Assembly: GCA_016209705.1 (NCBI GenBank)
Contig: JACQVR010000030.1
Coordinates: 29,772-93,771, forward strand
Origin: Planctomycetota bacterium
Lineage (GTDB): Bacteria > Planctomycetota > MHYJ01 > JACPRB01
Reading direction: 5' to 3'
Length of the DNA: 64,000 nt
Position numbers and translations under genes: made by a program. Below are positions 33,787 to 43,158 of this stretch, piece after piece (position 1 is the first letter of the stretch; every line of letters starts with the position of its first letter). Below the pieces are notes generated by a model. That model was given only the letters and a program-made list of their open reading frames with translations, made no database searches and was not told the DNA's origin.

Positions 33787-35418
33787 CTACTTTGCGGCCA
33801 GCGATGTTAGCTTCACAAACCTTGGGTCATCCTTGTACCTTGCAAAGTTGATGTCCATCCGGGCCTCTGCCATCTCATGGCGGCGCACGTCGTCGTATCT
33901 TTCGTATTCATAGAAATGCTGATGCAGGTACTTAAGCACGAGATCGTGCTTGCCTTGCGCTGCGTAGTAGCAAGCGTAGTTATATGCCATCGAAGTGTCG
34001 TAGAGGGTATTCTGAATGAGGGCTTCGGCCTTGCCTTTCTGCCCCTTCAGGATCAGATATACCGCGTAGAACACCCGATTGTAAGAGTCCTTTGGATCCA
34101 GCTCATACGCTTTGGTTGCGTAATCGAATGCTTTTCGAAAATCCTTTTCGGTATTCCAAAACACGGCTAAATTGCGGTAGCAGAGGGCTGTCGGATGACG
34201 TCGAAGCGACTCTTCGAAAAGCTTCAAACCCTCATCATTTTTCCCTTCCCAGATCATCATTTTTCCCAACCCATGCAGCGCAACGGCGACCGCCAGGTTA
34301 TTGTTATCGAGTTGGAGTACTCGTTCGAACACTTTTTGAGCGTCCGCCCACCGCCCCAAATGATGGCGATAGACTTCTCCCAGATAAATTAAGGCTATCG
34401 AATCCTTCGGATCCAATTTTGCCGCAGTCAGATAGAGGTCTCTTGCGCACTCGTATTCCCCTTTCAGTTCACGCTGGAGTCCGTCCACCATCGCTTGCTG
34501 TACCTGTTCAGCGACGGAGGGGGCAGCCTTCGAATAGTCGATGAATCCAAACAGGCCGGCCACGGCGTCCGTGATCGTCGAACACCGTTCATAGGATTCC
34601 AAGACTGGCGTGGGCCGCATCCCGGTAGCTGCTTCGATTTCTTCGGCGCAACGCTGCTCTATTCTTTTCAGCCGTTGATAGTCGGTTCTGATTTTCTCAA
34701 GCTTCCTGGTACGGGCCCTTTTGTCTTCGAGTCTGAGCGCTTCTTCGATCTCTTGCATGGCGATCGTCTCAATCTTCTCAAGAACGGTGTGGGCTCGTTG
34801 GGCCACGGGGTGCCCCTTAAAGTCAACCAAGTCACCCATCGACTTCAAAGCCTGCGGTGCGTTTCCCCTTTCCAATTGTTTCTCGGCATTCTTCAGTTTG
34901 CCCTCGAAGCGTTGAACGATGAGATCGATGATGCGCTCCAGATTTGTAAGAACGTCCTTGATAGCTCGATAGGGGAACTTCTGTGTTGCTGACGCCATGA
35001 ATCCTTTCAAGGAATTCCCGTACCTATCGCAAACGTGAATAATATGCTTGTCAGGTGTTTGCTGGTATTCCGCCCGTAGAGGGTCGTCCTTTGTATACGG
35101 TACTTTAACCACGCTGTGCTCTTGGGAAATGTCTTGCATCATCTTAGTGCGGAAAAAGGAATGAACTTCCTTGGAGTTCTCGGGCTCAAAGTAAAGCAGG
35201 ATCGCTGTGTTTTCTTCTGACGCTTTCTGGATAGCCTCGTCGAGCGATTTGGTCCAGCTCGTCGAATACGCAGGGCCACCGCCCCCTCCGCGGACACCTC
35301 CCGCACCGCCGCCTCCTCCTCCGCCGCAGGTAGCTTCGACCGTGCGCCAGGGTGCAAAATGGAATACAGCAATCGCCAAGGTGAGCAACCAGAGATTTGG
35401 ACCAGCTTTCAGAATCAT
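33787..35418 (-). CDS. Secreted thioredoxin-fold plus TPR protein
   Basis: 543 aa from ATG 35418 (TTGGAGG upstream; an ATG at 35439 would add 7 aa). A signal peptide is followed by a poly-Gly stretch (residues about 30-50, CGGGGGGGAGG). Residues about 55-150 look like a thioredoxin-fold domain without CxxC (ILLYFEPENSKEVHSFFRTK). Residues about 290-500 hold TPR helices (GEYECARDLYLTAAKLDPKD, GRWADAQKVFERVLQLDNNN, KDFRKAFDYATKAYELDPKD). It ends MDINFARYKDDPRFVKLTSL, like its neighbour. AT-richer than the surrounding genome; function unknown. Confidence 0.75.
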   Translation of the reverse strand: MILKAGPNLWLLTLAIAVFHFAPWRTVEATCGGGGGGGAGGVRGGGGGPAYSTSWTKSLDEAIQKASEENTAILLYFEPENSKEVHSFFRTKMMQDISQEHSVVKVPYTKDDPLRAEYQQTPDKHIIHVCDRYGNSLKGFMASATQKFPYRAIKDVLTNLERIIDLIVQRFEGKLKNAEKQLERGNAPQALKSMGDLVDFKGHPVAQRAHTVLEKIETIAMQEIEEALRLEDKRARTRKLEKIRTDYQRLKRIEQRCAEEIEAATGMRPTPVLESYERCSTITDAVAGLFGFIDYSKAAPSVAEQVQQAMVDGLQRELKGEYECARDLYLTAAKLDPKDSIALIYLGEVYRHHLGRWADAQKVFERVLQLDNNNLAVAVALHGLGKMMIWEGKNDEGLKLFEESLRRHPTALCYRNLAVFWNTEKDFRKAFDYATKAYELDPKDSYNRVFYAVYLILKGQKGKAEALIQNTLYDTSMAYNYACYYAAQGKHDLVLKYLHQHFYEYERYDDVRRHEMAEARMDINFARYKDDPRFVKLTSLAAK

Positions 35419-35439
35419 CGAGAAAAACCTCCAAATCAT

Positions 35440-36396
35440 GATTTCTAAATGCCTCCGCTCCTTATAACTTTACAGGAGGTGAAACTCACGTCTTTAATAG
35501 TTTTCCACGACGTGTCAGCCCCGGCGCTGGCGCCGTCTAAGCGCAGAGCCATTGACATTCTTTCGTACTTTGAACCGGCCACCGAGCAACCACCCCCCCA
35601 ACCGCGGCTCAAGGCGTCCCACGGCCAGGGACAAGCCGTGCGGACGAATCTCTCCGACGTGGCGGCGCGCAGAGTCTGAAGGCTTTGCTCAGGATCGCTA
35701 GAACCGCGCGTGGAAACTGGGCAGAGCCTCCAGTTCGGCCTCGTGGCCGCACCCCTTCTGCATAACGAAGATTCAACCCGAAGCGCCGCTGGAAGGCTCG
35801 AGGTATCGGCTATGAGCGTTTGACGGGTCGAACGGAAGCGGCTTGATCCCAGCATCTTATGCGAGCCTCAAGAATCTGCTTGTCACAGAGTCAATTTCTC
35901 AAAGGAACCGATCGCGCGCGGGCGCGCACGCGGTATACCGCACCCGATTCCTGCCGGGTCATCGTAACGGAAGCGTCGCTTCTATACCGATGGTGATCAG
36001 AGTCGAGGCGACGTTCAGTTGCTTATCCCTCCGGCGCTATCGCCCAACCGGGTCCTCATTTAATTTAGACGTAGCGATTGTGAAATCAATGACAAGAATC
36101 TGCTAAAAGGTCCACCCTTTCCCTGCCCCGAAGAACCGCCTCGGGCATCAATGTAAACCAGCTGATCTGGACAGTCGACGACCCGGTCTCGCTTGTATCA
36201 TCGACCCACTGCGCGCAGTTCCTCTTTACATTGTGCCTTGCTTTCGTACGATCGATAAGCCCTTCCCAGTGGCGGCGCGTTCGCGTATGCTTGGCGCGGG
36301 GAGCCGGCGCGGTTTTTCGCCACGCGGGGAGTCACGCTCGCGTCCTTCTGGCGCTCGTTTTTTCAACGGAACCTGATCTTCGATTCGGACGACACG
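35440..36396. other. 957-bp gap with no convincing gene
   Basis: Open frames here (minus 35445-35855, plus 35843-36106) have poor starts and repetitive or biased composition and do not match anything I recognise. The segment 36040-36230 is AT-rich (AATTTAGACGTAGCGATTGTG) and probably includes the rho promoter. It may hold remnants of a decayed gene. Confidence 0.45.
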
Positions 36397-37377
36397 GTGA
36401 ACCGTCACAGACAGCCCCATCGCAGGCCGCACCGGTTCGCGCCCGGACGGCCTCACCCTCATGGACACCCGCGATCCGCGGGCCCGCCGGCTCACCGGCC
36501 GGCGCCGCGGCCACCGTCGCTCTTCGACTCGCTCACGCCCATTCAGGCGACCCAGAAATTCAAGCTGGAAACCGAGCCCGGCGAGCTGTCGATGCGCGTG
36601 CTCGACCTCTTCGCCCCCATCGGAAAAGGACAGCGCGGGCTCATCGTCGCCCCTCCCCGAACGGGCAAAACGACGCTGATCCAGAAAATCGCCCAGGCGG
36701 TGGTCAAGAATCATCCGGAGGTCGCCGTCCTCCTGCTGCTCGTCGACGAACGCCCGGAGGAAGTGACGGATTTCCAGATGGCGTTGAGGGGAACCTCCGC
36801 CGAGATCTTCGCCTCCAACAACGACCGGCCTCCACAGGACCACATCCGGTTGACCGAGATGACGATCGAGAAGGCCAAGCGGATGGTGGAGCAGAAACGC
36901 GATGTGATGGTCTTGTTCGATTCGTTGACGCGCATGACGCGGGCCGCCAACAACCTCCTGCCGCGCGGGAGGACGATGAGCGGCGGCCTCGACGCGGCCG
37001 CCTTCCAGGGGCCGCGCGCCTTTTTCGGCGCCGCCCGCAACGTCGAACAAGGCGGATCCTTGACCATCGTGGGAACCGTCCTGGTGGACACGGGCTCGCG
37101 CATGGATCAAGTGATCTTCGAGGAATTCAAGGGCACCGGCAACATGGAGCTGTACCTGGACCGCGAACTGGCGGACCGGCGAATCTTCCCCTCGTTCGAT
37201 TTGATGCGCAGCGGAACGCGGCGCGAGGAGTTGCTGCTGGACGCCGCCACGCTCAAGGCGGCGCATCGGCTGCGGCGCATGGTGGCGGACCGGCGGCCGC
37301 ACGACGCGATGGAAGCGCTGCTCGCCCCGCTGGCGAAGACGGCGACCAACGCCGAGTTCCTGCGGTCGCTGGGATAA
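36397..37377 (+). CDS. rho: Rho-type transcription terminator ATPase lacking the N-terminal RNA-binding domains
   Basis: 326 aa from a GTG at 36397, about 90-100 aa shorter than typical Rho. The ATPase core is complete: GKGQRGLIVAPPRTGKTTL (Walker A), VDERPEEVTDFQ, VLFDSLTRMTRAAN (Walker B), the Q/R loop region and IFEEFKGTGNMELYLDR. What is missing is the Rho_N/SAP-like and cold-shock RNA-binding part before LFDSLTP; the first 40 residues are Pro/His/Arg-rich instead. No upstream frame encodes the missing domain (a stop lies at 36253). Either a second full Rho exists elsewhere, or basic residues take over RNA binding. Confidence 0.88.
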   Translation: MNRHRQPHRRPHRFAPGRPHPHGHPRSAGPPAHRPAPRPPSLFDSLTPIQATQKFKLETEPGELSMRVLDLFAPIGKGQRGLIVAPPRTGKTTLIQKIAQAVVKNHPEVAVLLLLVDERPEEVTDFQMALRGTSAEIFASNNDRPPQDHIRLTEMTIEKAKRMVEQKRDVMVLFDSLTRMTRAANNLLPRGRTMSGGLDAAAFQGPRAFFGAARNVEQGGSLTIVGTVLVDTGSRMDQVIFEEFKGTGNMELYLDRELADRRIFPSFDLMRSGTRREELLLDAATLKAAHRLRRMVADRRPHDAMEALLAPLAKTATNAEFLRSLG

Positions 37378-37530
37378 GGGTTCGTGAAAAAAAAGTGCTC
37401 TTTTCTTGACCAACCGCCAAAACGCCAAATCGCCATCGGGGTCTCCTTTGGCGAGTCTTTTGGCGGTTTGGCCGCTTTTGCGGTTCAAGTCTTCCACCAG
37501 AAATGGATCCTTTGTTTATTCACAAATCCT
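37377..37530. repeat. MITE-like dispersed repeat, copy 2
   Basis: Begins AAGGGTTCGTGAAAAAAAAG and ends TTTATTCACAAATCC, imperfect terminal inverted repeats. The interior has AACCGCCAAAACGCCAAATC and the partner TTTTGGCGGTTTGGCCGC. It starts at the rho stop. Confidence 0.65.
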
Positions 37531-37634
37531 AACCCCCCTCTCTCGGCTCCTTCTTCTGGACTAGGCATAATCCCCATACTGGCTCTTTCCACTAGTCCTG
37601 TTCATTCGCACGAATAGATCCGGCGGAAGCACCG

Positions 37635-38852
37635 ATGGGGACGCCTCGCTGGATCTGTGTCGCGGCGCTGGGGACAGTTCTCCTCAGCCCCGCCCTTTCG
37701 CCCACGCCCGCCCAAGGCCGGGATCACGAGCCGCGGCGAGAGCAGCCCACCATCCAGGAGAGTCAGACCGGCGCCCCGCACGTGCCGAATCCTCCCGTGA
37801 CCCCGGCGGAAGCGGTCCACGTCGCCGTGCGGGAACTGCTGGAGATGCAGGAGGACACCGGCCGGTGGTCGTACGAGGCGTACTACCGTGACATCGGCGA
37901 ACCCGAGGGATTGCCGTACGGCTTCCAGGTCGGCGGCACCTCCATCGTCGCCACCGCGCTGCTGTTCGCCGCGCCCGACGATAAAGACGTTCTCGCCGCG
38001 GTGCGGCGTGGACTGGCGTTCGTGCTTCGGGCGCTGGCGCACGAGAAGATGGCGCCTCGCCGCCGGGAATCATACGACGTGCGAATTTGGGGTCATTGTT
38101 TCGCCCTGGAATTCCTGTGCCGGCTGCGCGCTCGCCGGATGGCCGCCGAGCGCGCGGCCGACGTGGACCATTGGATTCCGCGTCTGGTCAAGACGATCGC
38201 CGACGAGGAAATTCCGGGCGGAGGCTGGAACTACGCGAGCCTCAGGACGCCGGCGTCGTTCGTGACCGCGCCCATGGTTCAAGCGCTGTTGCTGGCACGG
38301 TCCCAAGGCGAACACGTGTCCGGCGCCCTTCTGGAGCGCGCCCGCAACGTGCTGGCAGGAGCTCGAATGAAGGACGGCGCCTTCAGGTACGCCGAGGCGA
38401 CCCGAGGCCGCGACGCGCCGGTGAAGCAAGGACCCAGTTCGTTGCCCGGCAGCGCGTCCCGATCCGTGGTGTGCGAGGCGACGCTCCGGCTTCTGGGCGA
38501 AAGCTCGCCGGACGCCCTCCAGTTGGCCCTGGAAAACTTCCACAGGCACTGGAGCGACATGGAAATGCTCCGCGGCAAGCCCGGGACGCATCAGCCTCCT
38601 CATGCCATCGCGTCTTATTATTTCTACTTCTCACACCGCTATGCCGCTCAACTGATCGAATTGTTGCCGCGGGACCAGCGGGCCCGGGAGCGCGAGCGAC
38701 TGGCGGAAATGATCCTCATGACGCGCGGCGGGGACGGCACCTGGAACGACCGCATCTTCACGCGATCGCGCAACGTCGGAACGGCGTTCGCGCTGCTGGC
38801 GTTGCTCGCCGAGCGGGTTCCCCCGCCGCCCACGTGGAGACCGACGTTTTGA
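37635..38852 (+). CDS. Secreted squalene-cyclase-like (prenyltransferase-repeat) protein
   Basis: 405 aa with a signal peptide (ICVAALGTVLLSPALSPTPA). Alpha-alpha toroid features are EAVHVAVRELLEMQEDTGRW, RIWGHCFALEFLCRL, IPGGGWNYASLRTPASFVTA, KDGAFRYAE and IASYYFYFSHRYAAQ. The catalytic DxDD of cyclases is not seen, so it is likely a structural or binding toroid. It shares GGTSIVATALLFAAP-type blocks with the 51.1-53.1 kb gene. Convergent with the next toroid gene. Confidence 0.8.
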   Translation: MGTPRWICVAALGTVLLSPALSPTPAQGRDHEPRREQPTIQESQTGAPHVPNPPVTPAEAVHVAVRELLEMQEDTGRWSYEAYYRDIGEPEGLPYGFQVGGTSIVATALLFAAPDDKDVLAAVRRGLAFVLRALAHEKMAPRRRESYDVRIWGHCFALEFLCRLRARRMAAERAADVDHWIPRLVKTIADEEIPGGGWNYASLRTPASFVTAPMVQALLLARSQGEHVSGALLERARNVLAGARMKDGAFRYAEATRGRDAPVKQGPSSLPGSASRSVVCEATLRLLGESSPDALQLALENFHRHWSDMEMLRGKPGTHQPPHAIASYYFYFSHRYAAQLIELLPRDQRARERERLAEMILMTRGGDGTWNDRIFTRSRNVGTAFALLALLAERVPPPPTWRPTF

Positions 38853-38859
38853 CGACGGA

Positions 38860-41055
38860 CTATTTGACCGGCGTTTCCCGCACGTTCCTCAGGCAAAGCA
38901 GCGCCATGCCCGTCGCATAGCTCTTGCCGCTCTCGTGGTCTTCCGCGAAGCTCCCATCCACTTCGGGAATCCGCACCAGCAGCTTGCGCAGCTCCCCGAG
39001 GAGCTCATCCCGTTTCGGTGGTTCCAGCAGGCGCGCCGCCTCCGTGGCGGGATAGAACGAATGGAAATAGAAGAAACCCGCCAGCTCGCCGTCCGAGTGC
39101 GTATCGCTCTTGCGCACCCGGTCGTAGCGGTCGTGATACTTGAGGAACGTGCGCAGCCCGCGCTCGACCGCTTCCGCCGAACCCTTCTCCCACAGCTTGA
39201 GTCCGAACTCGCAGACGACCATGCGCCCCGCGGAATAGATCCGGCCGATCTTTCCCTGGCCCGGCTTCGGCTTGCCGTCGTTCTTCGGGGGGCGCGCTCC
39301 GGCCTGGTACGGATACGTTCCGTCATCGCGGCGGCAGTCCAACAGCGCCTGGGCGCCTCGCTCCCCGAGGGCGGCGTCCACCTGTGCGCCCGCTTCTCTC
39401 GCCGTCGCCAGGGCATAGAGGACGGTGCCGGTGATGAAGGGATTCGTGTATTCGTGCCACCAGTGCCCGCTCTTTTTCTGCGACTCGGCCAGCTTCTGGA
39501 TGATGTCGTTCATTGCCGCCGTCATTCGATCCTTGTCATTCGGGAAGACGCGCGATCGCTTGGAGAAATACACCATGCGGTAGGCGTCGGCATAGCTGGT
39601 TTCATACTTCCCGCGGTTGAGGTTGTTTTCATTCAGGAGGTATTCGGTGGCCTTTTCCAGCGCCCGGTCGATGCGCTCGGGATCCAGCTCCCGCCACTCC
39701 AGCAGAGCCGCGGAACACATCGCCGTCACGGCGGTCCAGACGTTGGGGAGAATCACCCGTCCCTGGCCGAAGACGTAGCGCGAGTCCGGCCAGGATCCGT
39801 CGGAACGTTGATGCCGGATCAGGAACTCCACGGCCCGGCGCGCGATGTCCTCGAGATCCTTCTCGTCTCGCGGCCACTCCGAGCCGGGGCGAAGCTCCGC
39901 GAGCGCCCCTTCCGCCGGCCAGAGCGGGTCCTCCTGGCCATGCGTCAGGCCGCTGATCCCCAGGTACGAACTGCTCGCCATGGGAGCCACGCACGCCGCC
40001 GCGCGCCACGCCCAGGGAGTCTCGGGCTCCGACTCCGCCAGCTCCTTCCAGATGTCCGCCGCCTTCTTTTCGTCCTGCGTCAGATAATGGCAGACCCCCA
40101 ATCGGTAGCGCGCCTCCGCCGCGCGCGAATGCCGCGGATCGTCCTTCAGCACCGCTTGGTAGATTTTCCGCGCCTCCTCGAAGCGGCCGAGGCGAAGAAA
40201 GACCAGCGCCGTCTCCATGCGAGCGGCCGTTTTCCAGGCGTCGCAACCGGCCGCTTCCTCCAGCGCCTTGAGGGCCGGCTCCGCCTGCCGCCGGCGCCGA
40301 TGGAGAACGCCCGCCGCATAGCATGCTCGGCCGAGGCTCTCGCCTGCCGCTTTCTTTCTCGCCGCTGCCAGCGCCCTTTCCGCGTCCGCGTAAGCGCCGT
40401 CGAGCATCTGTTCTTCGGCCAACGCGAGGAGACGTTCGGCATCGCCCGAAGCTTCCGAGGCGCGCCGGGCCTCCGCCACGGCGCCGCTTGGCGCGTCGTA
40501 GTCGGGGTTTTGCGCCAGCACGAGCCGGAGCGTGCTCATGATGAAGTCGGCGTTCATGGACCGGATGCGATGCATTTCGTGGACGACCGTGCCGTCTTCC
40601 TTCAGGAAGAGCAGCGCCGGCTCCATCTTGTCGGGGCTCTTGAGGCCGTAGGAGCGGCCGACGTCGCGGCCGGCGGCCATGCGCAGCGGGATGAACTTGC
40701 GGCACGTCAGCGCCACGACATCCGGATCGGTGAACACCCCAGCCCGCATGTAGCGGTCGAGGAAATTGAACTCCTTGATATGGCGCCCCGCGTCGATCGC
40801 GTACACGTACCAGAGGACGAGCCGCTTGGACTCCGCGGCCTTCTTGAGCGCTTCCTCCAGCAAGGCCGGCCGATCGACCCTGGCGTGCGCGCCGGAGTCG
40901 TCCACCCAGGGGATCTGACGGCCGCATTTGAGCGTGAGCTGGACGAGCGGATGCTTTTGTTCCGCTTTGGTCTCCTGTCCTTCGAGCGCGCGGCTTCCGA
41001 GGCTGACCCCGAGACTCATGCATGCCATGGCCAAAACAAGCGGTGACCGCTTCAT
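38860..41055 (-). CDS. Secreted thioredoxin-fold/TPR/squalene-cyclase-like protein
   Basis: 731 aa from ATG 41055. A signal peptide (MKRSPLVLAMACMSLGVSLG) precedes a thioredoxin-like domain without CxxC (residues about 55-170; LVLWYVYAIDAGRHIKEFNF, MEPALLFLKEDGTVVHEMHR). TPR repeats follow (about 190-350), then toroid repeats (about 400-720; IARRAVEFLIRHQRSDGSWP, KSGHWWHEYTNPFITGTVLY). Large secreted proteins with this modular build are typical of planctomycetes. Role unknown. Confidence 0.82.
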   Translation of the reverse strand: MKRSPLVLAMACMSLGVSLGSRALEGQETKAEQKHPLVQLTLKCGRQIPWVDDSGAHARVDRPALLEEALKKAAESKRLVLWYVYAIDAGRHIKEFNFLDRYMRAGVFTDPDVVALTCRKFIPLRMAAGRDVGRSYGLKSPDKMEPALLFLKEDGTVVHEMHRIRSMNADFIMSTLRLVLAQNPDYDAPSGAVAEARRASEASGDAERLLALAEEQMLDGAYADAERALAAARKKAAGESLGRACYAAGVLHRRRRQAEPALKALEEAAGCDAWKTAARMETALVFLRLGRFEEARKIYQAVLKDDPRHSRAAEARYRLGVCHYLTQDEKKAADIWKELAESEPETPWAWRAAACVAPMASSSYLGISGLTHGQEDPLWPAEGALAELRPGSEWPRDEKDLEDIARRAVEFLIRHQRSDGSWPDSRYVFGQGRVILPNVWTAVTAMCSAALLEWRELDPERIDRALEKATEYLLNENNLNRGKYETSYADAYRMVYFSKRSRVFPNDKDRMTAAMNDIIQKLAESQKKSGHWWHEYTNPFITGTVLYALATAREAGAQVDAALGERGAQALLDCRRDDGTYPYQAGARPPKNDGKPKPGQGKIGRIYSAGRMVVCEFGLKLWEKGSAEAVERGLRTFLKYHDRYDRVRKSDTHSDGELAGFFYFHSFYPATEAARLLEPPKRDELLGELRKLLVRIPEVDGSFAEDHESGKSYATGMALLCLRNVRETPVK

Positions 41056-41211
41056 CAGCATTCCCTCACGGCGATGGATTCTCATCATAGCGTTGACGTG
41101 CCTCCTATAGAGAGATACGGCGCGGCGGCTTCAATCGTCATCACGGCTTTTCTTGTTCGTAACGAAGGGGGAGAAAGCACAGTCCTAACGTTCTGGTGGC
41201 CAAGGACCGGG

Positions 41212-41239
41212 TTGAATCGATCTCCGGCCAGTCTACAAT
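41212..41239 (+). promoter_or_regulatory. Promoter for the ABC operon
   Basis: TTGAAT (41212-41217), 16-bp spacer, TACAAT (41234-41239). The ATG at 41251 is only about 5 nt after the expected start and has no SD, so the message may be leaderless. Confidence 0.45.
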
Positions 41240-41250
41240 GGCGGCCTCTT

Positions 41251-42159
41251 ATGATCTTTCGCCTCGAGCGCGTAACCAAGCTCTATGACGGGATCAAAGC
41301 CCTCGACGATATCACCATCGAGGTCCGCCCCGGAGCCATTGGACTCTTGGGACCGAACGGGGCCGGCAAAAGCACGCTCATCAAGTGCCTCCTCGGCCTC
41401 GTCCAGATCACCGCCGGCCGCGTCTCGGTTTTGGACCTTGACGCGCGGAGGGATTCCCGGCGGATTCGCCAGCAAGTAGGCTACATGCCGGAAGACGATT
41501 GCACCATCGCCGGGCTCGGCGGCGTCCAAGCCGTCGCGTACATGGGGCAGCTCTCGGGTCTGCCGGCGCGGACCGCCCTCCGGCGCGCCCATGAGATGCT
41601 GGATTACGTGGGGATCGCCGATGAGCGTTATCGCGAGGTTCAGACCTACTCCACCGGCATGAAGCAGAAAATGAAGTTCGCTCAGGCGCTCATCCACGCC
41701 CCGAAGGTGCTTTTCCTCGACGAACCCACGACCGGACTCGATCCTCAGGGGCGCGATCGCATGCTCAGGCTCATCCGAAACCTGCCCGAGAAAAAGGGAC
41801 TGAGCGTCATCATCTCGACGCACATTCTCCAGGATGTCGAAGCCTGCTGCGATTCCGTGATCATCCTGGGCCGCGGACGACTGCTCGTCTACGACACCCT
41901 GCGCCGTCTGCGGCGCTCGGTCAACGAGACCTACACCGTCCGATATACGGGAGATCGGGCGGCGTTCATGAAGGCGCTCGTCGATTCGGGATGCGCGGCC
42001 CAGCCCGCAGGCGAGGACGAGATCACGGTGGTCCGCGAAGGCGATGCGACGCCGTCGGCGGTATTCAAGTCGGCCCTGATCTCCGGCGCGGTCGTGCGCC
42101 AGATTTCCCCCAGCCGAACGTCGCTGGAGGATATTTTCCTCAAGGCGCTGAGAGGATAG
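41251..42159 (+). CDS. ABC transporter ATP-binding protein
   Basis: 302 aa. Walker A GPNGAGKST, signature TYSTGMKQKMKFAQ, Walker B VLFLDEPTTGLD and the H-loop STHILQD are intact, with a C-terminal extension. It is an ABC-2/GldA-NodI type ATPase. The next permease ATG follows its stop directly; four genes in this operon (two ATPases, two permeases) make one or two exporters. Substrate unknown. Confidence 0.93.
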   Translation: MIFRLERVTKLYDGIKALDDITIEVRPGAIGLLGPNGAGKSTLIKCLLGLVQITAGRVSVLDLDARRDSRRIRQQVGYMPEDDCTIAGLGGVQAVAYMGQLSGLPARTALRRAHEMLDYVGIADERYREVQTYSTGMKQKMKFAQALIHAPKVLFLDEPTTGLDPQGRDRMLRLIRNLPEKKGLSVIISTHILQDVEACCDSVIILGRGRLLVYDTLRRLRRSVNETYTVRYTGDRAAFMKALVDSGCAAQPAGEDEITVVREGDATPSAVFKSALISGAVVRQISPSRTSLEDIFLKALRG

Positions 42160-43158
42160 ATGCCCATTTACGAGCTGGGCTACCGGCACTGGGAGGGAGA
42201 ATTATGCAATCCGCTCCACCGCATGTGGGCGATCACGCGCACGGGGATCGCGCTCGGATTCCGCAGCAAGATGCTCCTCCGGCTTCTGATCTTCGCTTGG
42301 ATGCCGCTCCTCTATTTCGCGCCGCTGTTTTTCGCGATCGGCTACGCCACGGATCCCGAGCGCGCCGCCGCGGGCGACAACGTATGGACTCAATTCGTCC
42401 AGGGCTTCCTTGGATCCGAGATCGCGAATCGCTTGCTCCAAGACCCCGAGTCCGTGCGCCGAGCGGCCTGGGCCATAGCGTTTCATTATTTCTTTTCGTA
42501 CACGCAGGCGTGGCTCACCATGCTGGTGGTGGCGATCATCGGACCGCCGCTCATCGCGCAGGACGTGCGCCGCAAGGCATTCCTCCTGTACTTCTCGCGG
42601 CCCATCACGCGGTGGGAGTATCTCGGCGGGAAAGCCTCGGTCATGCTGTTCTTTGTCTTCGTCGTCACGCTCTTTCCTGCGATCGTTTTGTACGCGATCA
42701 GCATCGCGTTCTCCCCTTCCCTCTCGGCGCTCTTCCAGACGGGCACGACGATCTTCCAGATCGTGGCGGTGGCGGCGGTGATCGCCATTCCCGCCACGCT
42801 GGTCGTGCTTTCGCTCTCCTCGCTCACGGAGGACAGCCGCTACGCGACGTTCGGCTGGATCTCCCTCTGGCTCGTGGGGGAGGTATCCTATCGGATCCTT
42901 TCCAACATACCCCAGCTCGCCGACCATCGGTGGATCTTTCTTTTGTCGGTCCGGAAGACGACCAGCGTGCTCATCGAAGCGATTTTCGACGTGGTCCGCC
43001 AGATCCGGGCTCTTGGCCGGTCGGATGCTGTGAACCGCGTTCTGGAACAGGTTCAAACCCCCTACCCGCCTTGGCTCGGTTTGGTCTTCCTGACGGCCTT
43101 GTCGCTCGTCTGTCTTTGCGTCGTGTTCCGCCGCATTTCGAAGCCCATGAGGATCTGA
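42160..43158 (+). CDS. ABC-2-type permease
   Basis: 332 aa, about six hydrophobic segments (LLRLLIFAWMPLLYFAPLFF, AWLTMLVVAIIGPPLIA, SVMLFFVFVVTLFPAIVLYA, IVAVAAVIAIPATLVVLSL, LGLVFLTALSLVCLCVVF). KAFLLYFSRPITRWEYLGGK is typical of ABC-2 permeases. Start immediately after the upstream ATPase stop; its own TGA overlaps the next ATG. Confidence 0.88.
   Translation: MPIYELGYRHWEGELCNPLHRMWAITRTGIALGFRSKMLLRLLIFAWMPLLYFAPLFFAIGYATDPERAAAGDNVWTQFVQGFLGSEIANRLLQDPESVRRAAWAIAFHYFFSYTQAWLTMLVVAIIGPPLIAQDVRRKAFLLYFSRPITRWEYLGGKASVMLFFVFVVTLFPAIVLYAISIAFSPSLSALFQTGTTIFQIVAVAAVIAIPATLVVLSLSSLTEDSRYATFGWISLWLVGEVSYRILSNIPQLADHRWIFLLSVRKTTSVLIEAIFDVVRQIRALGRSDAVNRVLEQVQTPYPPWLGLVFLTALSLVCLCVVFRRISKPMRI

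Noticed and set aside
35445..36106. Two open frames in the gap before rho
   Set aside because: Poor starts, no motif, and they overlap antisense; better left as an unexplained gap.
38935..41046. 703-aa open frame antisense to the TPR/toroid gene
   Set aside because: Shadow frame; the real gene has a signal peptide and recognisable repeats on the opposite strand.
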